Source: DASYSL01 sp036003365
Lineage (GTDB): Bacteria; Eisenbacteria; RBG-16-71-46; DASYSL01
Assembly (NCBI GenBank): GCA_036003365.1
Contig: DASYSL010000031.1
Location: 1-25,967 of the forward strand
Direction of reading: 5' to 3'
DNA length: 25,967 nt
The notes under the pieces were generated by a model. It was given only the letters and a program-made list of their open reading frames with translations. It was not told the origin of the DNA and ran no database searches. This document shows positions 14,421 to 21,358 of the stretch, in pieces. The first letter of the stretch is position 1. Each line of letters begins with the position of its first letter. Both the position numbers and the translations under genes were made by a program.

Positions 14421-15374
14421 TTAGATCCGCGATTTTCCGCCCGTTGACGACGGCGCCGAAGAGGACTTGATCGACACCGGGCCGTTCACCGTGGACACGC
14501 GCACCAGAACGGGGCCCTTGCCGAGAACGATCGTGGGATTGTCACGCCAGTCCGAGGTCATGGAGACGCCGTGGCCCTTCCAGCTCAGCGGCGAGTTCTC
14601 CGAAGCCTCGATGCGCACGCCGGTCTTGAGTCCGTCGGGAGTGAAGACCGAGATGGGGCCGTTCGCCGTGCTCGCGTCGAGGCCTTTGCCGGTCCAGGTC
14701 GGATCGTTGAGCTTGACCGAGACGGGTCCGTTGTCCGCCTTGAGATCGATGTCGCCCTCGTGGCCCTTGAAGCTGATGGGCCCGTTGGTGGCGCGCGCCA
14801 CCACCTTGCCGCCCACGTGCGCGACCCCGATCGGGCCGTTCTCCGTGCGCAGCGAGAAGGTGCCGGTCACGCCGCGCACGTCGAGGGCTCCGTTCTCGGC
14901 CTCCATGTCGATCGACATCCCATTGGGAACCGAGAGAATGATGTAGGCGCCCCAGTCGCCATCCGGCCCCTTCACGCGCAGCTCGCCGCCCTCGTTCACG
15001 ATCCGCAGCTGATCGAGGATCGCGTTGCCCTCGCTCTGCGACTCGGCGCCTGCCGCCAGGCAGACGGTGGCCGAGACGGTGCCACTCGAAGAGCGCTGCA
15101 CCCACACGCCTCCCTCAGGGGAGGCGACGAGCCGAAGCGTGCCCGTCCGCGAAGCATTCACGGCGACGCTCTGATCGCGGCGCACGGTCACGATGTCGTC
15201 CTTCGAGTGACTGTTCTTCCAGAAGCTCATCTCGATGTCCGAGCATGTGATCACGTCCTGTTCGCCCTTCACGTTCAGGTTGAAGCTCGCGTTGTGGCCA
15301 CCGGCGTACGCCAGGACGCCGGGAAGCGAGAGGGCGAGGACGAGGACGGCTCCGCGGGCGCAACGCGATCTCAT
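14421..15374 (-). CDS. Secreted DUF4097-like repeat protein, array member 2
   Basis: A 317-residue exported protein. The frame runs back to 15713, but the upstream part is the shadow of array member 3. The true ATG at 15372-15374 has the same SD and flanking bases as the sister genes. Signal peptide MRSRCARGAVLVLALSLPGV followed by LAYA; the position that is Cys in the sister signals is Tyr here, so a lipoprotein signal is unlikely for this copy. Landmarks: DVITCSDIEMSFW, VRRDQSVAVNASRTGTLRLV, LDQLRIVNEGGELRVKG, then five NGP turns (NGPIGVAHVGG, NGPISFKGHEGDIDLKADNG, NGPVSVKLND, NGPISVFTPD, NGPVSIKSS) and GGKSRI at the end. Stop codon TAA. Two cysteines could be linked by a disulfide. Fold inferred; function unknown. 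Confidence 0.82.
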   Translation of the reverse strand: MRSRCARGAVLVLALSLPGVLAYAGGHNASFNLNVKGEQDVITCSDIEMSFWKNSHSKDDIVTVRRDQSVAVNASRTGTLRLVASPEGGVWVQRSSSGTVSATVCLAAGAESQSEGNAILDQLRIVNEGGELRVKGPDGDWGAYIILSVPNGMSIDMEAENGALDVRGVTGTFSLRTENGPIGVAHVGGKVVARATNGPISFKGHEGDIDLKADNGPVSVKLNDPTWTGKGLDASTANGPISVFTPDGLKTGVRIEASENSPLSWKGHGVSMTSDWRDNPTIVLGKGPVLVRVSTVNGPVSIKSSSAPSSTGGKSRI

Positions 15375-15436
15375 GGCATCACTCCTAGAAGGGGAAAGAG
15401 GAAGGCTGACCGGAAGCGTCGTGGCCTCCGTGATGG

Positions 15437-16396
15437 TCAAATCCGTGACTTCCCGCCCGTCGAGGACGCTGGCGAAGACGATTTGATCGACACAGGACCG
15501 TTCACCGTCGACACGCGCACCAAGATGGGACCTTTCCCCAGAACGATCGTGCGGTTGCTCGACCAGTCCGACGTCACCATGGTGCTGTGGCCCTTCCAGC
15601 TCAGAGGCGAGTTGTCCGAGCCCTCGATGCGCACGCCGGTCTTGAGCCCGTCGGGGGCCACGACCGTGATAGGACCATTCTCCGTGCTCGCGTCGAGGCC
15701 TTTGCCGCTCCAAATCGGATTGTTGATCTTGACCGAGACGGGACCGTTCTCTGCCTTGAGGTCGATGTCGCCTTCGTGACCTTTGAAACTGATGGGCCCA
15801 TTGGCGGCGCGGGCCGTCACCTTGCCGCTCACGTTCGTCATGGCGATCGGGCCATTTTGAGTGCGCAGCGAGAAGGTTCCCGTGACGCCGCGGGCCTCCA
15901 GAGCTCCGTTCTGCGCCTCCATGTCGAGCGAGGTTTCGTTGGGTACGGAAAGAATGACGTAGGCGCCCCAGTAACCCTGTTCCGGGCCTTCCACGCGCAG
16001 CTCGCCGTTTTCATTCACGATCCGGAGCTGGTCGAGCAACGCGTTGGACGCGCTCTGCGATTCGGCGGCCGCCACCGTGCAGATGGTCGCCGAGAGGGAG
16101 CCATTCGACGAAGGCTGGACCCACACGGCACCCTGGCTGGAGGCCGCCACCCGAAGAGCGCCCGAGCGCGGGGCGCTCACGCTCACGGTCTGGTCGCGCC
16201 GCACGTTCACCATGTCGTCGTTCATGCGCCTGCCCGACCAGAACTTCATGTCGACGTCCGAGCACGTGATGACGTCCTGGTCGCCCTTCACGTTCATCGT
16301 GAAGCTGATGTCACGGTCGTCATGGGCACACGCCAGGGCGCCGGGAAGGGCCAAGGCCAAGGCGAGGACGGCTCCGAGGGCGAAACGCGATCTCAT
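15437..16396 (-). CDS. Secreted DUF4097-like repeat protein, array member 3 (first transcribed)
   Basis: A 319-residue exported protein and the promoter-proximal member of the array. The frame is open to 17089 but the upstream part overlaps the cytochrome lipoprotein gene in another frame. The ATG at 16394-16396 is fixed by the conserved AGGAGTG leader shared with the sister genes. Signal peptide MRSRFALGAVLALALALPGA followed by LACA; the Cys could make it a lipoprotein. Landmarks: DVITCSDVDMKFW, VRRDQTVSVSAPRSGALRVA, LDQLRIVNENGELRVEG, and five NGP turns, ending SSTGGKSRI. Stop codon TGA. It is closest to member 2. It probably acts on the outer surface or in the periplasm; whether it is an adhesin is only suggested by the family name. 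Confidence 0.82.
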   Translation of the reverse strand: MRSRFALGAVLALALALPGALACAHDDRDISFTMNVKGDQDVITCSDVDMKFWSGRRMNDDMVNVRRDQTVSVSAPRSGALRVAASSQGAVWVQPSSNGSLSATICTVAAAESQSASNALLDQLRIVNENGELRVEGPEQGYWGAYVILSVPNETSLDMEAQNGALEARGVTGTFSLRTQNGPIAMTNVSGKVTARAANGPISFKGHEGDIDLKAENGPVSVKINNPIWSGKGLDASTENGPITVVAPDGLKTGVRIEGSDNSPLSWKGHSTMVTSDWSSNRTIVLGKGPILVRVSTVNGPVSIKSSSPASSTGGKSRI

Positions 16397-16412
16397 GGCA
16401 TCACTCCTGGAT

Positions 16413-16446
16413 GGGAAAAGGGGCTGCCGCCGGAAGGGTCGGCAGC
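16413..16446 (-). terminator. Hairpin with pyrimidine tail between cytochrome and DUF4097 genes (terminator or attenuator)
   Basis: On the minus strand a seven-pair stem GCTGCCG / CGGCAGC (plus 16440-16446 and 16423-16429, ten-base loop) is followed by CCCCTTTTCCC. It lies about 118 bases after the cytochrome lipoprotein stop and ends just before the leader repeat of array member 3. It could end the cytochrome transcript or attenuate the array. The T-run is short and interrupted by C. Confidence 0.35.
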
Positions 16447-16563
16447 TCGCGCCCCGCAGGTTGGACGGACCGAGACGCAAAAAGGTTGCGATCCGGCGCT
16501 GCCGGCGGGCGTCTTTCCTTGAGAAAGCCGCGCTCCCGTCATAACTTGGCGCGCGAGGGAAGG

Positions 16564-17049
16564 CTATCGGATCGCTGTCGCCCGGGCGGCCGGTCCGACG
16601 GGCACTTGGGTCGCCGGGGCGCCGTTCAGGACCCAATTCACCACCGTGCTGGAATCCGCCGGGCTCAGGAAGGGCGGTCCATCCAAGGGCATCCGCGAGC
16701 CGGCGATGCCGGCGTCGCCCCTGATCTTCTTCACGAGATAGGAAGAATCGGGCACGAAAGGCCGAATACGCATGAACGCCGGCCTCTCGCCCGAGGGCAC
16801 GTTGACGGTCGCCGCGTACGACTTGCCGGCCTCGAGCACCTCGTCGAAGGCGGCCGTGCCGGTCACGTGGCAGCCCGCCTTGGCGCATCGGGCCGTGAAA
16901 ATGGCCTGCACGCTGTCGGGAGTTTCGGATGTGGTCACAACGACGGGAGCGGCAGGCGGCGGGACTTTGTCCGTGCAGCCGGCCAGCAGTAGCAGCGGGA
17001 CGAGCGCGCTCGCGGGGAGCAGCGCTCGGTACGACGGGATGACTCGCAT
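16564..17049 (-). CDS. Lipid-anchored cytochrome c-like protein with CX4CH motif
   Basis: A 161-residue protein. The ATG at 17047-17049 is preceded by AGGAGGG. A lipoprotein signal ends LLLLAGC with the acylated Cys at 25. After a Pro/Ala linker comes IFTARCAKAGCH: Cys55 and Cys60 followed by His61, a CX4CH heme-attachment variant instead of CXXCH. A candidate distal ligand is Met120 in GSRMPLDGPP, the usual class I cytochrome context. The segment DSSTVVNWVLNGAP is typical of the last helix of small cytochrome domains in membrane-associated redox proteins. It should sit on a membrane facing the periplasm and pass electrons, if heme is attached. It is divergent from lysA with only 63 bases between the starts. 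Cytochrome identity is likely; covalent heme attachment is not proven. Confidence 0.82.
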   Translation of the reverse strand: MRVIPSYRALLPASALVPLLLLAGCTDKVPPPAAPVVVTTSETPDSVQAIFTARCAKAGCHVTGTAAFDEVLEAGKSYAATVNVPSGERPAFMRIRPFVPDSSYLVKKIRGDAGIAGSRMPLDGPPFLSPADSSTVVNWVLNGAPATQVPVGPAARATAIR

Positions 17050-17112
17050 TCGCCCTCCTGAAGGGGATGTGCGAGAGCCGGGCCGGCAATCGGGAATGCT
17101 AGGAGGGAGAAC

Positions 17113-18702
17113 TTGAAAGTGTCAACTCGTCCGGAGAAGGCGGTGGCGGAGAAGGTGAAACCGGAGACGGCGGAAACCCACAGCGTCCCGGGAGCCCCCA
17201 CGTTCGTCTACCGCGACGGCCTTCTCCACGTCGAAGACGTTTCGCTCGAAGATCTCTACCGCACCATCGGTCCCGCCTACGTCTATTCCGCCAAGCGCCT
17301 GGCCGAAAACGCCGGCCGCGTGCGCAAGGCGTTCTCACGCGCGCAAACTTTGATCGCGTATGCCGTCAAGGCGAACACCAATCCCATTCTGCTGCGCCAT
17401 TTCTATGAGCTGGGGCTGGGCTTCGAGGTCAGCTCGGGCTCCGAGCTGTCGGTGGCGCTCGCCGGCGGGGCGTCGCCGGAGCGCGTGGTCGTGAACGGCA
17501 ACGCGCGCACCGACGACGAGCTGGTGCAGGTGGCCGAATCGGGCGCCTATCTCATCTCCGTGGATTCCGAAGAAGAGGCCGTCCGCCTCGAGGCCGCGGC
17601 TGGTTGGCTCGAGAAGCAGGGCCGGTTGTCGGCGCCCGTGCGGGCGGCGTTGCGCGTCAACCCCGACGTCGACGCGCACGTGCATCCGGACCTCGCTACG
17701 GGAATTGCCGAGAGCAAGTTTGGCTTGCCGCCCGATCGCGTGCTCGCGTGGTACGCGCATCCGGAGTGGGCGCCGCACTTGAATTGGGTGGGGCTGCACG
17801 TGCACGTGGGCTCGCAGATCCTGACCGTCGAGCCCCTGCTCGACACTTTGGGCGAGTGCGTGGATTTGATCGAGCGCGTGCGCTCGCGCGGCACGCGCAT
17901 CGAGGTGCTCAATCTGGGCGGCGGCTTCGGGATCGATTACGAGGGCAAGGGTGAGCTGGCGCTCGAGCGCTTCGCCGACGCCGCGTGCATGGTTGCCAAC
18001 AATCAAAAGGTGCAATTGGTCGTGGAGCCGGGGCGCTATTTGGTCGCTGACACGTGCGCTCTGGTGGGCCAGGTGCTGTTCGTCAAGCGCGGGAAGAAGT
18101 CGTTCGCGGTCACCGAGCTGGGCATGAACGATCTCATCCGTCCTTCGTTGTACGACGCGTATCACGCGATCGTACCCGTGCGTCAGCCGGCGCCGCGCTC
18201 CGAGCGCGTCGAGATGGACGTCGTGGGGCCGGTGTGCGAAAGCGGCGATTACCTGGCCAAGGGGCGCAAGATGCCGCCGCTCGAGCCCGGCGATCTCGTG
18301 GCCGTGACCGCCGCGGGCGCGTACGGCTACACGATGGCTTCCAATTACAACGGGCGCGGGCGCCTGCCCGAGGCCCTGGTGAGCGGCAAGGGCATTCGCT
18401 TGATCCGTCGCGGCGAGACCTGGAAGGACTTGATCCGCATGGCGAGCGACCTGCCGATTCGCATTTCCGATGAGATGCCGGTGGAGAGCGAGGCGCCGGC
18501 GGCCGCGACACACGCGGCGCAAGCTGCCACGCCCGCGCGTCCCCCGGCCAACATTCCGGTCTTCCGCCCGCGCGCCATGGCGGCCGCGGTGGCCGAAGGG
18601 CTGCGCCGGCGCAAGCACGGGCGTGAGGGGAGTGCGGAGGAAACGCTCGCGCCCGCACAGCCAGCCAAGCCGGAGATCAGAAAACCCAAGCGGAAGCGCT
18701 AA
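17113..18702 (+). CDS. lysA: Diaminopimelate decarboxylase with long basic C-terminal tail
   Basis: A 529-residue PLP enzyme converting meso-diaminopimelate to lysine. The TTG start at 17113 follows a strong AGGAGGGA (17101-17108). The catalytic Lys86 lies in YAVKANTNP. Other signatures: GFEVSSGSEL, HVHVGSQI, the phosphate-binding NLGGGFGIDYEGKGEL near 272, VEPGRYLV, and Cys375 in GPVCESGD from the substrate-binding loop. ASNYNGR near the end completes the fold. The family usually ends near 420 residues; here about 75 extra residues follow, rich in Ala, Pro and Arg and ending IRKPKRKR. A short charged N-terminal extension is present too. The tail is probably disordered and could bind nucleic acid or a partner. 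Convergent with the sensor gene downstream. Enzyme assignment is near certain. Confidence 0.95.
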   Translation: MKVSTRPEKAVAEKVKPETAETHSVPGAPTFVYRDGLLHVEDVSLEDLYRTIGPAYVYSAKRLAENAGRVRKAFSRAQTLIAYAVKANTNPILLRHFYELGLGFEVSSGSELSVALAGGASPERVVVNGNARTDDELVQVAESGAYLISVDSEEEAVRLEAAAGWLEKQGRLSAPVRAALRVNPDVDAHVHPDLATGIAESKFGLPPDRVLAWYAHPEWAPHLNWVGLHVHVGSQILTVEPLLDTLGECVDLIERVRSRGTRIEVLNLGGGFGIDYEGKGELALERFADAACMVANNQKVQLVVEPGRYLVADTCALVGQVLFVKRGKKSFAVTELGMNDLIRPSLYDAYHAIVPVRQPAPRSERVEMDVVGPVCESGDYLAKGRKMPPLEPGDLVAVTAAGAYGYTMASNYNGRGRLPEALVSGKGIRLIRRGETWKDLIRMASDLPIRISDEMPVESEAPAAATHAAQAATPARPPANIPVFRPRAMAAAVAEGLRRRKHGREGSAEETLAPAQPAKPEIRKPKRKR

Positions 18703-18763
18703 GCGTCTTGCGATCCGAAGAGGGGCAGGGTTCTTTCGCGATCTGGCTTGAAATCGGAGACTC

Positions 18764-18804
18764 AATTTCAAACGGTTTGAAACAAGACAATAAATTTCAA
18801 ACGG
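18764..18804. repeat. Inverted and direct repeats in AT-rich gap between convergent genes
   Basis: The gap 18703-18844 between lysA and the sensor gene is AT-rich. It contains a perfect inverted repeat TTTCAAA-CGG-TTTGAAA (18766-18782). It also contains a direct copy of the first arm: AATTTCAAACGG occurs at 18764-18775 and 18793-18804, 29 bases apart. A related TTGAAATCGG lies at 18748-18757. Both flanking genes end here, so it may be a weak bidirectional terminator or a protein-binding site. Confidence 0.5.
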
Positions 18805-18844
18805 AAGCGCGAAACTTACCCCCCTCGTCCGCCCAAACAAGTGC

Positions 18845-20482
18845 TCAGGCGGCGGCCTGTCCGTTTTCGACGATTCCGGCCGGCGTGGCTGGGGATGGCG
18901 TGGCGCTCTCCGCGGGCGCGGAGGCGGTTTCCATCTTGGGCAGCGGCACCTCGAAGGCGAAGACCGTATGGCCGTTGGAGGAGCACTCCGCCCAGATGCG
19001 GCCGCCGTGCAGCTCGACCACGCGCTTCAACAAGTGAAGGCCGAGCTCGAGGCCGAGCAGGTTGCGATTCGGCGCCGTGGGGCCGTCCTCGCCCAGCTCG
19101 ATCGCGCGCGCGAGGTCCTTGGGCTGCACGCTCATGCGCGAGCCCTCGATCTGCACGGTGAGGTGCGAGTCGCGCATTCCGGTCGCGACACGAAGCGTGC
19201 TGTTGGTCTCGGAGAGCTGGATCGCCTTGCCGAGAAGCGCTTTCACGCCCTGGCGAAGCCGCGGCGAATCGAGCGACGCGGCGGGCAGCCCCGGCTCGAC
19301 GAGCGCCACGAGCTGGATGCCGGCCGCTTCGGCCGCCGGGCGCGTGTCGTTGACCGTCGCGGTCACCACGTCGTTCAGGGACGCCGGCGCCAAGTCGAGC
19401 TTGGCCTCACGGCCATCGAGGCGCAGGAGCATCGCCGATTGCGCGACCACATCGGCCAGACGCCGCGCCTGATCGTTCAGGATGCGCCCGAACGACGCGC
19501 GCTTCTCGCCGTCGAGATCGCAGTCTTCGCGCGACAGGAACTCACCGTACGCGAGAATGCAGGTGAGCGGGCCGCGCAAGTCTTCGTTGGCAGCCTCGAG
19601 GAACACTTCCTTGGCGCGGTTGCGCGCCGCGATCTCGCGCGCGTCGCGGTCGAGCGTGCGGCGCACGCGATCGATGGCGGCGAGGTCCTCGATACGCTGG
19701 ATGGCAGCCGCGATGTGCTCGGCGAACGTGGTGAGCAGGCGCGAGTCGGCGGCCGTGAAGGGGCGCGCGGCGCTCTCGCGGCTCACGTTGATGACGCCAA
19801 TGGCGTGGCCGCGCGTGCTGAGCGGGATGCACATCGCCGTCTTGATCTCGCTGCCGGGCTTGGTCTCGCCGGCGAAGCGGCGCAGCGTGTCTTCGTCGTT
19901 CAGGATGAGGGGCTCGTTGTTCTGCGCCACCCAGCCGGCGATGCCGTCGCCGAACGGCAGGGTGACCTCGCGGTTCGCGCCGGCGCCGTCTCCAGCCGCG
20001 GCGCGGAACGTGAGCTCTCGCGACTCGCCGCGGGCGAGCAGCACCGACGTGCGATCGGCTTCCAGGCAGGTGAGCAGTCTGCGACACACGGTTTCGAGCA
20101 GGGGATCGACGTCCTCTTCGAGATGGGCCTCGCCGGCCACGTCGAAGAGCGAGGTCAGCTCGAACATGCGCGCGCGCAGCGAGTCCTCGTGCAGGCGCGC
20201 CTCGAACAGCTGACGGGTGAGCCGGTTGTTGGCGCGCTGGCGCGAATACGTGATCAGGCAGAAGAGCGCGGTCATGCCGCACAGGCCGGCGCCGATCGGC
20301 ACCTGCGTGCCCGGGGCGATGAGGCTGAACATGCCGCTCAGCTCCCTCAAGCCCATGATGTAGAAGACGAGCAGGGTGCAGGCGAGGGCCAGCATCAGGA
20401 ACGCACTCAACGCCCAGATCCACGTCGTGCGACGCTCGATCTGGCCGAGCTGACTCTCGAGCTGGCTTTCCGTCCGATCCAT
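18845..20482 (-). CDS. Membrane GAF-domain sensor with degenerate histidine-kinase core
   Basis: A 545-residue protein; ATG at 20480-20482 after GGAGAG. Two membrane helices (about 23-45 and 61-80) are followed by a GAF domain (about 111-265), then a dimerisation-like helix pair and a GHKL-ATPase-like domain (about 365-515). The phospho-acceptor region reads FLEAANEDLRGPL, placing Glu300 where histidine kinases have His. The N-box Asn is Lys419 (LLGKAI) and the G1-box DxGxG is EGSRM (446-450). Only the G2-like GLELGLHLLKRVVELHGGRI is well kept. It is therefore most likely a pseudokinase that senses a ligand through GAF and signals by binding partners. The tail is Pro/Ala-rich. No response regulator is adjacent. 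Domain layout is sure; loss of activity is inferred from residues. Confidence 0.88.
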   Translation of the reverse strand: MDRTESQLESQLGQIERRTTWIWALSAFLMLALACTLLVFYIMGLRELSGMFSLIAPGTQVPIGAGLCGMTALFCLITYSRQRANNRLTRQLFEARLHEDSLRARMFELTSLFDVAGEAHLEEDVDPLLETVCRRLLTCLEADRTSVLLARGESRELTFRAAAGDGAGANREVTLPFGDGIAGWVAQNNEPLILNDEDTLRRFAGETKPGSEIKTAMCIPLSTRGHAIGVINVSRESAARPFTAADSRLLTTFAEHIAAAIQRIEDLAAIDRVRRTLDRDAREIAARNRAKEVFLEAANEDLRGPLTCILAYGEFLSREDCDLDGEKRASFGRILNDQARRLADVVAQSAMLLRLDGREAKLDLAPASLNDVVTATVNDTRPAAEAAGIQLVALVEPGLPAASLDSPRLRQGVKALLGKAIQLSETNSTLRVATGMRDSHLTVQIEGSRMSVQPKDLARAIELGEDGPTAPNRNLLGLELGLHLLKRVVELHGGRIWAECSSNGHTVFAFEVPLPKMETASAPAESATPSPATPAGIVENGQAAA

Positions 20483-20616
20483 GCGGGGGCTCTCCGTGGC
20501 CAGGCTCGGCGACAGGGCGGTGGCCCGGGACGTCCGGCGGACGCCCGTGACCCTTGGACGGGTTTTCGGCAGGAAAGCTCTGGAAGATTAGGACCTTACG
20601 GCGGTTCTCGCTGGCT

Positions 20617-21162
20617 CTAGGACTCGTCGTACAGGGGCGGTAGGTCGATCCGGTAATGGTTCACGGGGTGGGAGCGAAGGCCGGCCGCGGCGAGCAGGGA
20701 AGCCACCCTAGCGTCCTCCGGGCGGGCCTCGAAGACCACGTGATTGAGCCCGTAGTAGCGCGCGAATTCCAGGGCTTCCCCGAGCAGCCACTTGCCGACG
20801 CCGTGATGACGCATCTCGGGGATGACGTAGAGGCACGAAAGTCGCGCCGCCCACCCGTGCTCGGCCGTGGCCGAAGCCTCGAAGACCGCGACGCCGACGG
20901 CATGACGGGGGCTGTCGGCGGGCGGTGGCGCCCCGCCGTTCGCCGGCTTGTCGGCCAGAACGCAAAGGCCGCGCAGCGGATCGTGCAGCACTGCCTGCAC
21001 CACCCAGTCCACGAGGTCGGCGCGGTGCGGCCGGCGCGCTTCCTTGAGGGCTGCGACGTAGAGATCGACGAGGTTACGGGCGTCTTCGATGGCGCCCACG
21101 CGGGCCTGGGCGCCGAGTGGGCCGGGGAGCGGCTCGCGTGGCAATGGGCTGGTCGCGTTCAT
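20617..21162 (-). CDS. GNAT-family N-acetyltransferase
   Basis: A 181-residue protein. The frame is open to 21465, but the upstream part covers the etf promoter region and is low-complexity, so the ATG at 21160-21162 is chosen; its SD is weak (CGGGCTC). The acetyl-CoA pyrophosphate loop appears as RHHGVGKWLL in LYVIPEMRHHGVG, followed by the helix and ARPEDARVASLLAAAGLRSH, the typical GNAT motif B. The N-terminal half has the ARNLVDLYVAAL helix. It would transfer an acetyl group to an amine on an unknown substrate. A 134-base gap separates it from the pseudokinase gene downstream, so co-transcription is possible but not shown. Divergent from etfB. Confidence 0.85.
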   Translation of the reverse strand: MNATSPLPREPLPGPLGAQARVGAIEDARNLVDLYVAALKEARRPHRADLVDWVVQAVLHDPLRGLCVLADKPANGGAPPPADSPRHAVGVAVFEASATAEHGWAARLSCLYVIPEMRHHGVGKWLLGEALEFARYYGLNHVVFEARPEDARVASLLAAAGLRSHPVNHYRIDLPPLYDES

Positions 21163-21270
21163 GAGCCCGAGGCTAGCGTCCGCGAGCCGCCGTGAGAAGG
21201 GCCGAGGCGGTGGCGACGCGGCGCCCGCGCCGCCTGCCGGGACCCAAGCCAAAACATAGCCAGCGTGGCA

Positions 21271-21300
21271 CTTGACGCTCTTCGAGGCGTCAAGCAATAT
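21271..21300 (+). promoter_or_regulatory. Perfect inverted repeat overlapping a putative promoter of the etf-nuo operon
   Basis: CTTGACGC (21271-21278) and GCGTCAAG (21287-21294) form a perfect eight-base inverted repeat around an eight-base centre. The left arm includes TTGACG (21272-21277), a five-of-six -35 match. After 17 bases comes CAATAT (21295-21300), a weak -10. The arrangement suits an operator over the -35 region of the etfB transcript, with about 50 bases of leader. The regulator is unknown; a transcript hairpin is an alternative reading. Confidence 0.42.
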
Positions 21301-21358
21301 GCCGCCTCGGGCGGCCGATCCCTCGGCCGCCGTTTCTCCGTCTTGCCGGGGGACCCTC

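Noticed and set aside
13411..16408. Regularly spaced identical 22-base segments considered as a CRISPR-like or mobile repeat
   Set aside because: They are about 1 kb apart and coincide exactly with the start regions of three paralogous genes, so gene duplication explains them.
16564..17049. Possible frameshifted larger cytochrome gene
   Set aside because: The protein has a clean lipobox, one heme-like motif, a terminal helix and a normal stop; nothing in flanking frames continues it.
15375..17089. Long upstream extensions of the DUF4097 frames (to 15713 and 17089), possible fusion with the cytochrome gene
   Set aside because: Each extension overlaps the upstream gene in another frame, and the conserved SD-ATG leader fixes the true starts.
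17335..18840. 501-codon minus-strand frame opposite lysA
   Set aside because: Antisense to a complete diaminopimelate decarboxylase; no recognisable domain and His/Arg-heavy composition.
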